Position numbers and translations under genes: made by a program
The notes under the pieces: generated by a model
Database searches by the model: none
What the model was told of the DNA's origin: nothing
The model's input: the letters and a program-made list of their open reading frames with translations, nothing else
Source: Pteria penguin
Lineage: Eukaryota; Mollusca; Bivalvia; Pterioida; Pteriidae
Direction: 5' to 3'
Assembly: GCA_035048485.1 (NCBI GenBank)
Contig: CM068590.1
Span: forward strand, 11,583,329 to 11,647,328
Length of the DNA: 64,000 nt
In this document: in pieces, positions 24,301 through 34,248 of the stretch
How the letters are laid out: every line of letters starts with the position of its first letter
Position numbering within the stretch: the first letter of the stretch is position 1

Positions 24301-26674
24301 AATTTTTTTTATTTAATATGATTTTAACAAATTGTCCAGATTTATCTTGCATCATGATTAGCCTTCCACACTAGCACATATATTAAAGGATCTTATTTTT
24401 CTCAGCTGTTATTTAAAGAATCAAAGCCAGTTATTCAATACTTTATCTAATGATTAAGCCAACTTGTGGCTAAATCTTTTTTTTACTTTTGTCTTGAAAT
24501 GAAGTAGGAAAGATGTGATCTTTATACGGATTTGTAGTATATATATCAATGGATTTTAATATGTGTACAGTGATAGTAAACTTCAAATTATTGTCAGTCA
24601 TACTTAAACCTCTTGCTGACCGGATTGCAAAGCAATTCCAGTCTATGAATTGGCGAAATCCGTCTGTCCTCTGTCCGCACGGTGTCAACATTTACGTTTA
24701 GTTTGGTTTCTTTCATACCCTAAAGGGTACTTATGTCAAAGTTGGTAGGTTTGTAGATACTTGAATGTTCTATCCAACCAATACAAAAATTTAGTGACCT
24801 GGACCTTGACTTTATGCTTTAGTGAACACACACTGTTTTTTGCCTTTTTTTGACCACCTGCATACATGTATTGTTAATGTTAATGCAAAGCAATTCCGGT
24901 CTATAAATTGGCAAAATCCGTCCGTCTGTCTGTCTGTCCGTCGATCCGTCCGGCGTCAACATTTTGCGTTTGCATTTGCAATCTGGTCATACCGTCATTG
25001 ACGGTTTCTTGTAAGCTTGCACATTGAATAAAGCTTTGAACATATGACTCTTCGAGTGTCAAGAGTAAAACTAAAAACAAACACTGGTTTTATAACCCCA
25101 GATATAAATGACTTTATACTACTTTGTTATTTTTGTGACCCCATCTCTCCAGGGGCCAGTTGTTCGAAACTTTAACCACTGATTAAGCTAACCAGTGGTT
25201 AAAGTTTGAGAGACAATTAATTAAATTATAAAAATTTCTGTATATTAATCTAAATTACTTTACAAAGCTGGTTTTGTATGCTATGTATCAGTACACAGAC
25301 TATGACTTAAAGTCTTCTCATTTCTAGGATATAGTCAGAAGAAATTTAACCCTTGGTTAGCTTAACCATTGGTTAAAGTTTCAAACAACTGGCCCCAGAT
25401 TGATATGTGAAAAAGAACCTTTTTATGCAGACCATGACCTCTCAATAAAGGTGACCATTAAGAAGGTTTAATTGTATCACTTTAACATAGTTATTTAACG
25501 TTTAATTTCAGTGTATGTTAATCACCGTCCAGCCTTTGGTTTAGATCCAGAGAAGTTAGAATGGGCATTTGAGAAGCTAGGAATGCCAACGGCGAATGGA
25601 AACTGTATAGAGAGGGGTGATCTACTAGATATCCTACAAACTAAAGGTACAACCTATTGAAGCACCAGATTTACAGTACATGTCTTAGTATTAAAAGGAT
25701 TCATTTTGGCTAGCTATGGAAACCAATCTAAAACTCGGGGGAAAAAATGATCGTCCCGTGACAAATGACGTTTTCATAGGAAATATATGACATCATTATT
25801 GTTTTACGTCAGATAACTTCCCAAATGGGAAATAACTCTACAAAATTGAACGTGTGAATTGTCTTGTATCATTTTACGGGGTATAGTGTTGACTTTACCA
25901 CTCCAAATGTCAGTCCCACAATTTACGTGAAAGGGTCTAAAATGAAAGCAAACAACACAGAAATTAAAATCAAACAAACGGAAATATGATGAGAAACAAT
26001 CCTTTATAAATATTTGAAAATTTTTTTTCAGCAAAAAATCAGGTTTTTTTTATAGATAAATGAATAGTACCGTCTTGTTTTTTGGACTGATAAACTTTCA
26101 TTTGGACCCGAGTGGCACTTAACCACACAGGTCCAAATGACCTGTGGGGGCCAAAAGTTTTTAGCATAGATTGAAGTCGAAGTCAGGACTGCTAGTGCCG
26201 TGTTGAAGATCCTTCGTTGCTTTGGGATAGCCTGTTTATTAAGCTATATGCCTGAAACATTATTGAATGCGTTGTTAAATTCAAAATATAAAACAAACTG
26301 AGGTAAATACCTCATTCCTCTCTCATTGCCAAACGAACATCCGGAAAGGTGGGAAAGAGTATTCAGTTTATTAGAATTTTAAGTTTTATCTCTTATAATA
26401 TATGTTTCATCTTTCTAAATAAAAGTATTCAGACTGAAATATTCTTATTACAGGTGAACATATGACAGAGTATGAACTGGCGGAATATTTAACAACATTG
26501 CTAGGATATAATGCTGAAGGTGGAAGTAGCGAGCTTCAAGAATTTGATTCCTCTACCGCGGGAGACATCATAGACCAAAACCTCCCTGTCCAGATCACAG
26601 AGGAGATGTTTGCCAACGAAATCCTAGGTTTCTCCATGTATAGGGATGCCCTAAATGCTGGGATGGAATCCTGA
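3393..26674 (+). CDS. CFAP251: Cilia- and flagella-associated protein 251 (WDR66), 23 coding exons
   Basis: An axonemal WD-repeat protein. In other organisms CFAP251 belongs to the calmodulin- and spoke-associated complex at the base of radial spoke 3 and is needed for sperm flagella. Coding exons: 3393-4130, 4655-4801, 6603-6706, 7557-7671, 7994-8152, 9506-9674, 10315-10405, 10952-11020, 11244-11312, 12135-12264, 15828-15883, 16807-16866, 17437-17516, 18626-18765, 19358-19531, 19798-20024, 21002-21143, 21828-21919, 22689-22817, 23378-23483, 24024-24114, 25512-25646, 26454-26674. All introns are GT-AG with matching phases. The sum is 3444 nt, 1147 aa, very near the human length. Residues 1-246 (exon 1) are Glu/Lys/Pro-rich and acidic. 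About 247-920 are WD repeats ([40 protein letters not shown]). About 945-1147 are EF-hand-like helices ([19 protein letters not shown]). The ATG at 3393 has a purine at -3 and G at +4. No clear AATAAA follows the stop. Confidence 0.93.
5203..6138 (+). mobile_element. 932-bp TIR DNA transposon flanked by TA (copy A, CFAP251 intron 2)
   Basis: The element spans 5205-6136 between TA dinucleotides. Its ends begin CCGTATTCACTCGTGTATAA and are inverted at the right end (cgagtgaatacgg). A second full copy lies inverted at 35423-36356 with near-identical length and collinear sequence. It has no long ORF, so it is non-autonomous. A TA target site suggests mobilisation by a Tc1/mariner/pogo-type transposase; that is inference. 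An internal palindrome with caggga/tccctg ends is at about 5778-5813. Confidence 0.85.
6232..6349 (+). repeat. Tandem repeat, three units of 38-40 bp
   Basis: Three units each contain tatatagcacagtg and caacttgaata, starting near 6238, 6276 and 6316, inside CFAP251 intron 2. Confidence 0.85.
9950..10222 (-). mobile_element. tRNA-derived SINE, diverged
   Basis: Read on the minus strand, a degenerate tRNA-like head at the high end is followed by the conserved body (complement of gcagtgagggatcttttatg) and a tail with tgacgtaaaac. It lies in CFAP251 intron 6, antisense to the gene. It shares the body of the intact copy at 63153-63424. Confidence 0.8.
11410..11650 (+). repeat. Dispersed repeat rich in AGGTCA/TGACCT half-sites
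   Basis: Carries 'aaggtcatggtcaaggg' and 'caaaggttaaagttgacaac', shared with copies at 35255-35410 and 51590-51845. Found in CFAP251 intron 9. No coding capacity was seen. Confidence 0.7.
11733..12045 (+). mobile_element. tRNA-derived SINE, diverged, sense orientation
   Basis: A tRNA-like head (B-box-like ggttagagtccc) is followed by 'gatccctcactgcttcaga', the 'gcatcaggcagatg' core and a 'gtgacataaaacaag' tail. It is in CFAP251 intron 9, just upstream of exon 10; a second partial tail copy at its 3' end suggests a nested or duplicated insertion. Confidence 0.78.
13008..13062 (+). repeat. Short tandem duplication
   Basis: The segment tttctttcatacatgtctat occurs twice, about 27 bp apart. Confidence 0.85.
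13415..13444 (+). other. Candidate 30-nt micro-exon of CFAP251
   Basis: A pyrimidine-rich stretch ends in ccag (13411-13414), then 30 nt encode [10 protein letters not shown], then a gtttgt donor begins at 13445. The segment is phase 0 at both ends, exactly as needed between exons 10 and 11, and contains no stop. Its last bases repeat the end of exon 10 (gtcaag). Chance is possible, since caaggtcaag is common in local repeats; no expression evidence is available. Confidence 0.3.
14923..15005 (+). repeat. (AAT)n/(AAC)n microsatellite
   Basis: About 80 bp of AAT units with scattered AAC units. It produces a spurious Tyr/Cys-rich minus-strand ORF. Confidence 0.95.
16340..16565 (+). mobile_element. 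tRNA-derived SINE, diverged, sense orientation
   Basis: An A-box-like stretch (gtgtagctcagtttc), a B-box-like tggtttgaatc, then 'tccctcactgcttcag' and 'gcattgcatcaagcag'. It lies in CFAP251 intron 11. Confidence 0.72.
17130..17375 (+). mobile_element. tRNA-derived SINE, diverged, sense orientation
   Basis: B-box-like ggttcaagtcctacc is followed by 'ttccctgctttgga' and 'caatgcatcaggcagatg'. It lies in CFAP251 intron 12, close to exon 13. Confidence 0.72.
19175..19307 (+). mobile_element. MITE, CAGAGTTATTTCCC family
   Basis: A 133-bp element with inverted ends (cagagttatttgcc and ggggaaataactctg) in CFAP251 intron 14, about 50 bp upstream of exon 15. Five further relatives are in the window. 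Confidence 0.7.
22870..23275 (+). repeat. Dispersed repeat with AGGTCA half-sites and a GACA-rich end
   Basis: Contains 'caaggtcaaggtcaaagg', later 'aggtcaaaagttgtggcat', then a cagacagatgga-type stretch and 'ctatagaccaggattgctt'. The end is the reverse complement of parts of 24616-25020. It fills CFAP251 intron 19. Confidence 0.75.
23767..23944 (+). mobile_element. MITE, CAGAGTTATTTCCC family
   Basis: Begins agagttacttcccacttgg and ends atgggaaataactctg, with matching inner gacgtaaaacaattatga. It lies in CFAP251 intron 20. Confidence 0.8.
24616..25020 (+). repeat. Dispersed repeat, two adjacent copies with GTCC/GTCT-rich centre
   Basis: Both copies (near 24616 and 24890) carry 'gcaaagcaattcc', 'aattgg', 'aaatccgtc' and a cgtctgtctgtctgtccgtc-like run, then 'gtcaacattt'. 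Located in CFAP251 intron 21. Confidence 0.75.
25152..25396 (+). mobile_element. MITE with GGGGCCAGTTGTTCGAAAC ends (copy A)
   Basis: A 245-bp element with inverted ends: ggggccagttgttcgaaac on the left and gtttcaaacaactggcccc on the right. A second copy is at 50007-50249. It sits in CFAP251 intron 21. Confidence 0.85.
25690..25840 (+). mobile_element. MITE, CAGAGTTATTTCCC family, left end decayed
   Basis: The right half (gttttacgtcagataac ... aaatgggaaataactct) matches the intact copy at 30831-31014. The left terminus is not recognisable. CFAP251 intron 22. Confidence 0.65.
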
Positions 26675-27324
26675 AGAATTTAAATTAAAAATGTGCAAAA
26701 ACTATGTGCTTGTGTTTAAAGTGCAAAAGAATGTCAAGTTATTCTAATCTTCTCTCTGCATAAAGGTGTTTACAAATCAGGTAGCCTGCAACAGTCACGT
26801 TGAAAACTTGTGTAAATGTATAGGATGCAGCCTGAATATGTATCTTTGTCTGAAGAAAATACAAGGGTGGTTTTATTCAAGAAAACTCTTGTTTAAAAGA
26901 AGAGATTAATACACAGTAAATAGTTAAGGTATAAACTTTTACGAATAATGATGAAGACTTTGTTTTAACGATATTTCTGTGGACCCATTAAAAATTTAAG
27001 ATACATATGAGCCTTTATCTGTGATATGTACAAATATGTAAAACTATACATTGTTTTTTATACTATTTTTGTTATAAATTCTGATCTTGTCAGAAACAAT
27101 GATGTTATTACCTGTATATATATTGTATTTTATGATTTGAAGTAAAAACAATTGAAAGTAATATAATACTAGTATTTATTGGTATTTGTAACTCACATAC
27201 TTTGGTTCAGTCTTGCTTACTGCATGTTTGTTGAAACAAAGATAACAAAATAAGGATTTCAAAATAACTTGTTGTCTGGCTATATGTTGTACCTGTCGTC
27301 TTATCTCAGTGGTTTTTATTTTTT

Positions 27325-27500
27325 CATTTTTTTTTTTCAAAGATGTCTGTGCCTTTTCATTTGGGAATTTTGGGTCCCATTTGCATAATTCTAAACGATC
27401 AATGTTTGAGAGAAATACAAGACAAATTTTAGGAAAAATCAATGAAATTTCTGCCGGGAAGAGTCCCTATCACCGATCTGATTTAACGAAAAAATCCCTA
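27325..27500 (+). repeat. Dispersed repeat, copy 1
   Basis: Shares 'tcccatttgcataat', 'gacaaattttaggaaaaat' and 'caatgaaatttc' in order with 37115-37285. Confidence 0.8.
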
Positions 27501-28324
27501 GTGTATTTCTTGTATGTTTCAGTGCATTTCATGAAGACATAACTCCAGATCCTGTAAGTGTTTAATTTCATGTACAATAGAATACATGAAACATGGTAGT
27601 AACATTGAAGTTAATGATTTATCACCAACAAGTAACATTGCATACCCTAGGAATTCTCACTAAAAATTAACATGTTTTCACTATTCAAATTTTAAAATAC
27701 ATGTCAAAATCAGTGCAAGACAAAATGCTTTATCCAGATTATACAAATGTTCACCCCGCTGCGATGTACTAGTGGAAGTCAGCAATCAGTCTGTAAATTG
27801 TCTGGATAATTTTAAACATGGGTACCTATTTTACAAATTCCAGCAACAAATACTCATTTAACACAACCTGGTTCTGTAATCAATGTTTAACGTGAAAGAA
27901 TATACAAAAGCATCATTTACTTTCCCCTCAAAACATGGATTTTAAAGGGGATATAGCATCTTTGTCTGGTGTCTGTGTCAAAATGAGTCAGTACCTTGTG
28001 AACACAATAGGTGACAAACAACTCAAATATGTTTATCATCCACATGATCAAATTCCCATATTTATTTGACATAAAGAGAGCATTGACCCTATTGATTTGG
28101 AAGTTCAAACGTCAAGTTCAAAATACATGATGAGGTCAAATATGCCATTTTGAGGGAATACCATGATTTGCATTGCCTTGAAGCTATAAAAATTGTAGTA
28201 TTTACAATCGTGAAGCTGGCACTGCTGATTTGGTGGCATGCTTGGCTCAAGGTTGAAAGGCCAGGGGTTAAAATATCGGTCAATGCCAAAGTCAATGACT
28301 GCACTTATTAGTTATCTATACTTT

Positions 28325-28510
28325 TGTTGATTCTCCCATGAGAAATTTTGATAAAGTTCTTAATATAAATCTGAACAGCTGGGTGAAAATTTGGTTCCCA
28401 ATCGACTTCACTTTTCAGTTTTCTTTCCTCTTGTTGAGTTTTCTTTGAGGAATTTTTATAAAGGACTACATAAAGATCTGAACATCCGGATGAAAATTTA
28501 ATACCCAACC
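28325..28510 (+). repeat. Two-unit tandem repeat, period about 106 bp
   Basis: Units starting near 28325 and 28431 share ttgttga, a gaaatttt-like stretch, 'atctgaaca' and 'gaaaattt'. Divergence is substantial. Confidence 0.6.
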
Positions 28511-29473
28511 ATGGTAACATATGTCTTTTGGGCAATTTTTTTTTTTCGTGCAACATGATTGAATTAGAGGGTTTGAGAAATCAAAGCATAGTCATGAATT
28601 AGTGTATTTGAATAAGGTTGGTCACAAATTCACCAATATTTCATAGTGATGACATTCAGCACCCAACAAACATTCCCATAATCATTTGAAAAACCTTGCC
28701 CTTTACTTGTGTCTACATATAAAGCAAAAAAGTGCAGTTGTTCCAAATGCCTCCAAATGACTTGATTAATTTCAATGATTTCATCAAATAAAAATGTCCT
28801 TACATGTCACATTCTTTCACAAGAATGGGAATCAGTTGAAAGTGACAATAGGTGCATGTAAAAGGACAAAACTTTTCCTGCAAAAATATGGATATCATGG
28901 TGAAATCAGATCAAATTTCGTCTCTGTACTGCATGGTATTTCTTACCGAGTAATGATCAGAAAACAAAGAATGACAGAATGATTAGAAAACCAGGTGCAA
29001 CCCAATATTAAATGAAGGGGGCATAATAACAAACACAAATAAAGACATGTTTACAATTTACTAACTTTGAGACTGTCTGTCTTTTGGATTAAAACAATAG
29101 CATCACATTTTATGACAAAATATATCGTACAAAGCATCAAATTGACACTGCTCTTCTGTTGGCGTATTTTAGAAGTAGACATAGCTGCAATAAATATGTC
29201 CATTTGTACCAGTTCTAATCTTGAAAAGAAGATCATGATGAAATGTATAAATGTAAAATACATTTTCTCATTCATCAAACATACTTATGCATTAGAAAAT
29301 TCGATATTTATGACTGTGATGAATATGAACGAAATATCACAACTACAATAACGTCAACATACATGCACGCTTTGTGATTGTTATGACGTCATATAATTAT
29401 GGCATAAGATGCCCACATAAAAGTGCCCACATCGAGAACAATGGATTTGGTAGGTGACTAAATGCAAACCATG

Positions 29474-29813
29474 ACGGATTTTAGTAGTTGCGATACTCCG
29501 TATTAGCGAAGAATGTTTTAAGAAACATTTCCCTGATAAAGTTATTGAAGAATGGATAACAGTATTATATTTGTCCCAAATTAGACCTATTTGCACTGAT
29601 GGTGAAAAAGTTCCTCATGCAGAGCTTTATGTTAGATTTGTTGATAGACGATCAAATTTAACAGAAACTGCACTCAATTTTCATACTTTAGATACAATTC
29701 GTTTAAACAAATGCTTGTTCCATGTGATGATACATGTAACACTACGACCACTAGTGATCATTGAGCATGTTTTTTTTCTCCAGACAAGGCCTAACATTAC
29801 AAAGTCACCTTAA
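29474..29813 (+). CDS. Orphan coding-like ORF, unknown protein fragment
   Basis: A frame open from just after a TGA near 29472 to a TAA ending at 29813. The first 75 codons look like ordinary globular protein (KVIEEWITVLYLSQIRPICT, then HAELYVRFVDRRSN), with balanced composition. No starting ATG is convincing; a tttag acceptor-like sequence is near the left edge, so this may be the final exon of a gene or a stranded copy of one. It converges on LSM10 with about 65 bp between the stops. I recognise no family. Confidence 0.35.
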
Positions 29814-29879
29814 ATATCCCTGCAATCAAGACATGTCATTGAAAACTTCAACTTCACAAAAACAGAATCAATACAATCT

Positions 29880-30320
29880 TCACTTCTGTTCTGCCTTCTC
29901 TTCCATTTCACGAACCCTCTGTCTCTCTTTTAGTTCAAAATTTTTCTGGTATTCTCGGTCCCTCCTTCGCATTTTCTTCAATGCCGCCTCACGAATATCT
30001 GATGCTACTTTCGCTTCAATATTTTTACCAATTCGAAGTTGTTTCTCCATCGCTCTCCTGATGTCGATTTCGTCTGGAATATGCACATATCGTATGTTCA
30101 CACCATGAACGAAAAATGACGTAAATTCATTTGATTTCCCCGTGTAAGTTTCAAAAACAACATTTGACATTGTTACATTCATATATGCATCTACATTGTC
30201 AATTCTTCCAGTTACTGCGTTCTCATTTCTTAGTTCAATAACGGTCACTTTTCCTTCTAAAGCTTTCAAAAGACATATCAACGAATTGTTAATGAGAAAC
30301 TTCTCTCTTTCGCTGCTCAT
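29880..30320 (-). CDS. LSM10: U7 snRNA-associated Sm-like protein LSm10
   Basis: An uninterrupted 146-aa frame. LSm10 replaces SmD1 in the seven-membered ring of the U7 snRNP, which directs cleavage of histone pre-mRNA 3' ends in the nucleus. The Sm1 motif is GKVTVIELRNENAVTGRIDN with following VDAYMNV (residues about 25-50); the Sm2 motif is FVHGVNIRYVHIPDE (about 70-84). The GRIDNVDA and RYVHIPD strings are characteristic of LSm10 rather than SmD1, which has a Gly-Arg tail instead. The ATG at 30320 gives MSSEREKF; three codons upstream only a TTG is available. The C-terminal 60 residues are charged, probably helical, rich in Arg/Lys/Glu, and longer than the vertebrate tail. No intron is seen inside the frame. 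Confidence 0.93.
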   Translation of the reverse strand: MSSEREKFLINNSLICLLKALEGKVTVIELRNENAVTGRIDNVDAYMNVTMSNVVFETYTGKSNEFTSFFVHGVNIRYVHIPDEIDIRRAMEKQLRIGKNIEAKVASDIREAALKKMRRRDREYQKNFELKERQRVREMEEKAEQK

Positions 30321-30830
30321 GTTTATCAATATTGAAAGTAGAGTTGTCCCGCACAGCGACCACAGTTATCGAACTTGTTTTATGCATTTATTCACAATTT
30401 GTAATATAATACAGATTAATTTTGCACCTTATAATTCTTTCCAGGATAGAATTCTATATTTGCTAAATTATGTATGAAATGTTTAATAAATAAACTGATC
30501 AGTTATAATAGTTTATTGTTTGATGTTGAAGTTGCTGCAGACAAAGGACGATAACTCTTTTTCTCAACAACATTTCTAGGTCTCAAAATGTGGAAAATGG
30601 ATTCGAGATTCGATGAGATGTAACGAACGTTTATATATAAAAATCAAGGTTCCTGTCATTTCATTGAATGGGAAGTATCAAAAGGTACTTCCAACAAATT
30701 AATTACTTGTGAAAATGGCAATTAAAAATACATAATGATACACACAAAGTAAATATGTCAAAATGACGGATAGATGAGTAAATGAATAAAAATTGAAAAG
30801 AAAAAAAATTTATGATATATGTCTTTTCTT

Positions 30831-31014
30831 CAGAGTTACTTCTCATTTGGAATGGTATCTGACGTAAAACAATTATGACTTAATTTCATCAAATTCCATG
30901 GAAACTAATCTAAAACTCAGGGAAATGATAGTTCACAAATGACGTTTTATAGGAATTTGATGACGTCATAATTGTTTTACGTCAGATACGGCTGCCAAAT
31001 GGGAAGTAACTCTG
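30831..31014 (+). mobile_element. MITE, CAGAGTTATTTCCC family, best-preserved copy
   Basis: A 184-bp element whose two ends are inverted copies: cagagttacttctcatttgg on the left, ccaaatgggaagtaactctg on the right, with inner tctgacgtaaaacaattatga also inverted. It lies about 500 bp upstream of LSM10. Confidence 0.88.
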
Positions 31015-31609
31015 TTTAACAAAAAGACTCAATATGCTACTGAAAGTGTACTAGAAGAATGCTACCATCATTTTAAGTATCATTTTTGTTTATTTTTTAT
31101 ACATTGGTTAAATTTTACATTGACCATCACAAAACCTACCTGCCCACTGAAGTTTGACTTGGCAAGGACTTAGTACAATGCAGTTTCAGTTTTCACAATA
31201 ATAGTAACCATGTACAAGTGCACACAGTGTTAAGCACACTTTTACATGTATATATGTAGATATCTTTTTTACATCATGATGATGCTGCACAAATTTTGAT
31301 GTCTTAATAATCCTTTTTCATTTTTAATACATTAGACCTACTTTCCCTATGGGCTATATGTCTCAGTCATCAAGCATCTGTAATGATCTATGGCATAATA
31401 ATATGATTCAAACTAGGGACCAAACATGCTAACTACTAGGCCACCTCAGGATTAAGATTTTAATCAATTCAATGAACAGCCACTCATCTCCACCCTTACT
31501 TTTCTCCATAAATCCCTGTTCTACTTTTTAAAACATTTTGTTCAAAATTGACAAAATGCCTTTATTGATCTCTGTGCAAATTCAGTGCTCAGTTAAATAA
31601 CTACAGACC

Positions 31610-32074
31610 TACTGTCCGCGCCACTTACTTTGTAAACCGAAAAATCTGGATTTTCACTTATTTATCTTTAAAATAGTTTTAAAAAATTGATATCAGTCAA
31701 CAGATCTTGTTTAGTGGTAACTTTTGGTGTATGTTATATGTTTCTATGAAGAAGCATTCGTATTTTATAGGGAAAAATTCATTTTAGATAGGGCGTTTTC
31801 TATGTTAATTTTGACGTGACGTCGCCAATGTTTAACATTGAGTCTATGGGAAACTTGGCGACGTCACATCAAAATTTAACATGGAAATCACCCTATCTAA
31901 AATTGATTTTTTTCTATAAAATATGAACTCTTCTTCATACAAACATATAGCATACAGCAAAAGTTACGACTAAACAAGATCTATCGAATGGTTTTGCCTT
32001 TTTGAAATTATTCTGAAGATGAATAAATGAAAATCCAGATTTTCCAGTTTCCAGAGTGAGTGACGTGGACAGTA
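31610..32074. mobile_element. Foldback element with ~220-bp inverted arms
   Basis: The left arm 31610-31828 and right arm 31855-32074 are inverted copies separated by 26 bp. Outer ends read tactgtccgcgccactta and its diverged complement ending gtggacagta; inner ends contain gacgtcgccaa and ttggcgacgtc. TA dinucleotides flank CTGTCC/GGACAG. It is probably a TA-target MITE. Confidence 0.85.
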
Positions 32075-32249
32075 ATTTGTTATATGATACAAGTATTTTG
32101 AAATCAACGCAGAATTTCTTTTGTTTTAATGATTTGCCAACATTTTGAAATTTCCTAGATGTGAAGGAATCTTCCGATTACATAATGTTTATATTTATTT
32201 CTGTAAAGTAATATAGGACTCAAGTCATAATATTGGGTCTTTCATAATA

Positions 32250-32407
32250 CAGAGTGTTTTCCCATACGAGCAGGTATGTAACATTAAACTATTTTAGGGT
32301 CATACAATTTTAATATCATTTCACGTAATTTTACACCAGTTTCCATAGAACTGGATGACACAACAATGGTTTGACATAAGATACCTGCTCACATGGGAAA
32401 TAACTTG
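32250..32407 (+). mobile_element. MITE, CAGAGTTATTTCCC family, diverged
   Basis: Begins cagagtgttttcccatacga and ends cacatgggaaataacttg, with an inverted 'gcaggtat'/'atacctgc' pair inside. It resembles the copy at about 45942-46106. Confidence 0.65.
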
Positions 32408-32639
32408 AACGAAAAGAACCAATACACTGATTTTGACTCATCTTTGTATAGCATACAGAACTTTAGCTCTCTGTCTGGAAAATTTGAAAATTTCATGGCA
32501 TCATATTTTAAGAGCTTACTTTTCTGCTGAAAGTTTCTCCACCCAGTATGTAGCCTCTCGTCTCCACTAGCGTAGGTTCCATCATACCTTTGTTCATACA
32601 ATTCCAAGTTAACTAATCCCGATTCAACCATTCTTATTA

Positions 32640-33330
32640 AATCAGTTTCTTTTTCTACCATTCCTTGTTTTTTGTTGTTCTTATTTTACCATTTCTTGTT
32701 GATATTATTCCGAATTTTAATGTTTATTCATACCATTCCTTGTTTGTTCCATTACTTATTCCCATATTCCTTTTTCAAACCCATTCCTTATTTATTTTAA
32801 AATTTCTTGTTCACAAAATTCCTTATTCTGTCATCAGTTATTCATGCCATTCTTTATTTTTACATCCTGTTTCAAATCATTCCTAATTTATCTTGATATT
32901 CCTTGTTCACACAATTCTTATTCCACCATTATTTATTCACAGTACTCTTTATTTTCACATTCCTTCTTCATACCATTCCTAACTTATTTCAACACTTGTT
33001 CATCCTTGTTCTTATTGTAGTTTTGTACCTTTCTTATTGATCTTATTTCTAATTCTACCATTCTTTACCACACAGCTTCTTAACATATCATTCCTTGATA
33101 TCGTTTCTAATTCATTCACATAAGATTCCTTGTTCACACTATATCATATTCATACTACACATAATTCTACCATTCTTTCTTTGTGTTCATATACTTTCAA
33201 ATTCATATCTTTCTCTTTTCTTACTTGTCCCAATTCTATCATTTCTTGTTCATACCATTCTTTATTCCATATTTCATTGTGCATACTTTATTTTTCATTT
33301 CAATGTCCCACGTTCTTGTCCCTGACAATA
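32640..33330 (+). repeat. Degenerate pyrimidine-rich repeat (ccattccttgttc-like units)
   Basis: About 700 bp of poorly conserved repeats of ccattccttgttcatacc-type words. It explains several short Phe/Ser/His-rich plus-strand ORFs and part of a minus-strand ORF at 32389-32661. Confidence 0.7.
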
Positions 33331-34099
33331 ACTCTCTTTTGATAAATACAAATACAAAATTATTTAAAAATAATTTTATTTTTCAACATGTGAACACAGT
33401 TGTGGAATAACAAAATTATCATTTAATTCATATTATCAAAACATTAACGCCTTCCTTTCTTAAGAAAGTGACTCTTACAAAATGAAACTAATGAATCATT
33501 AAACTAAAGTTTAACCTGTTAAATCATGAATATATAACTTTGAATACTGTGAACTAAAAGAGATAATAGAAAACTTGCAGTTTAAGACATATTTGTGTAA
33601 GTAAACTTCAATTTAGCAAAATTGAAACTTACAGTATGTCAATTAATAAAGTATGCTGTGTATGCTGTATATGGAATGTATAAATATTTTACCAAATTAC
33701 ATGAGATATGCTGCATATTTTCCTCGTTGAAAATTCTCTTTTGAAACAAAAGTACCAAAGCACATTATAAAAAGTCAAAATTTTAATGCTTTTGAATTGT
33801 TATAAAAATTGTTTTTAATTGAAATGTGCATCATATGACATAAATGTTTTATTGGAGGAAATTTTACTACAATATCTGTATCATAAAGATATTTGCATTA
33901 AAATGTACAGATATCAAAGTATGAAAATAATATATGAAATGATAAAAAGAAAACAAAAGTTTAATAATGCAAAATGTTATATACAAAGTACACGTAGCAC
34001 AAACTGAAAATTTCAATTCACTTTTTCAAAAATAGCTATCAACTATTTTTTATCATCAATGTATTTTGCTAGCCAAATGTAAGTAAGAGAACTGGTTGG

Positions 34100-34248
34100 T
34101 TGGTTGGTTGATTGGTGTTTTACGTCGCTTTCAACAATATTTCAGTTATATCGCGACATGGAAGCAGGAGGTTACCAACCTTTTAAACATAGTGGTGCAA
34201 CCCGGGAATCGAACCTGAATCGTCGGCGCTGCAAGCCAAGCACTTAAC
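34100..34248 (-). mobile_element. tRNA-derived SINE, 5'-truncated
   Basis: The same short SINE family as 39570-39735: read on the minus strand it has the B-box region ggttcgattcccgggttg, a 'gcgacgtaaaac' body and a (CCAA)n tail seen on the plus strand as ggttggttggttgg. The tRNA A-box end is missing. Confidence 0.85.

Larger units (their letters stand above)
26675..29470. other. Downstream of CFAP251: 3'UTR and repeat-bearing spacer
   Basis: The CFAP251 3'UTR begins here; no canonical AATAAA was found in the first 500 bp, though an ATTAAA is near 26988. Two repeats are visible (27325-27500 and 28325-28510). ORFs here are short, with no protein family recognised. Confidence 0.6.

Noticed and set aside
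32389..32661. 90-aa minus-strand ORF as the last FKBP6 exon
   Set aside because: Partly made of the pyrimidine-rich degenerate repeat, no suitable acceptor in phase, and a better terminal candidate with a poly(A) signal exists at 35173-35214.
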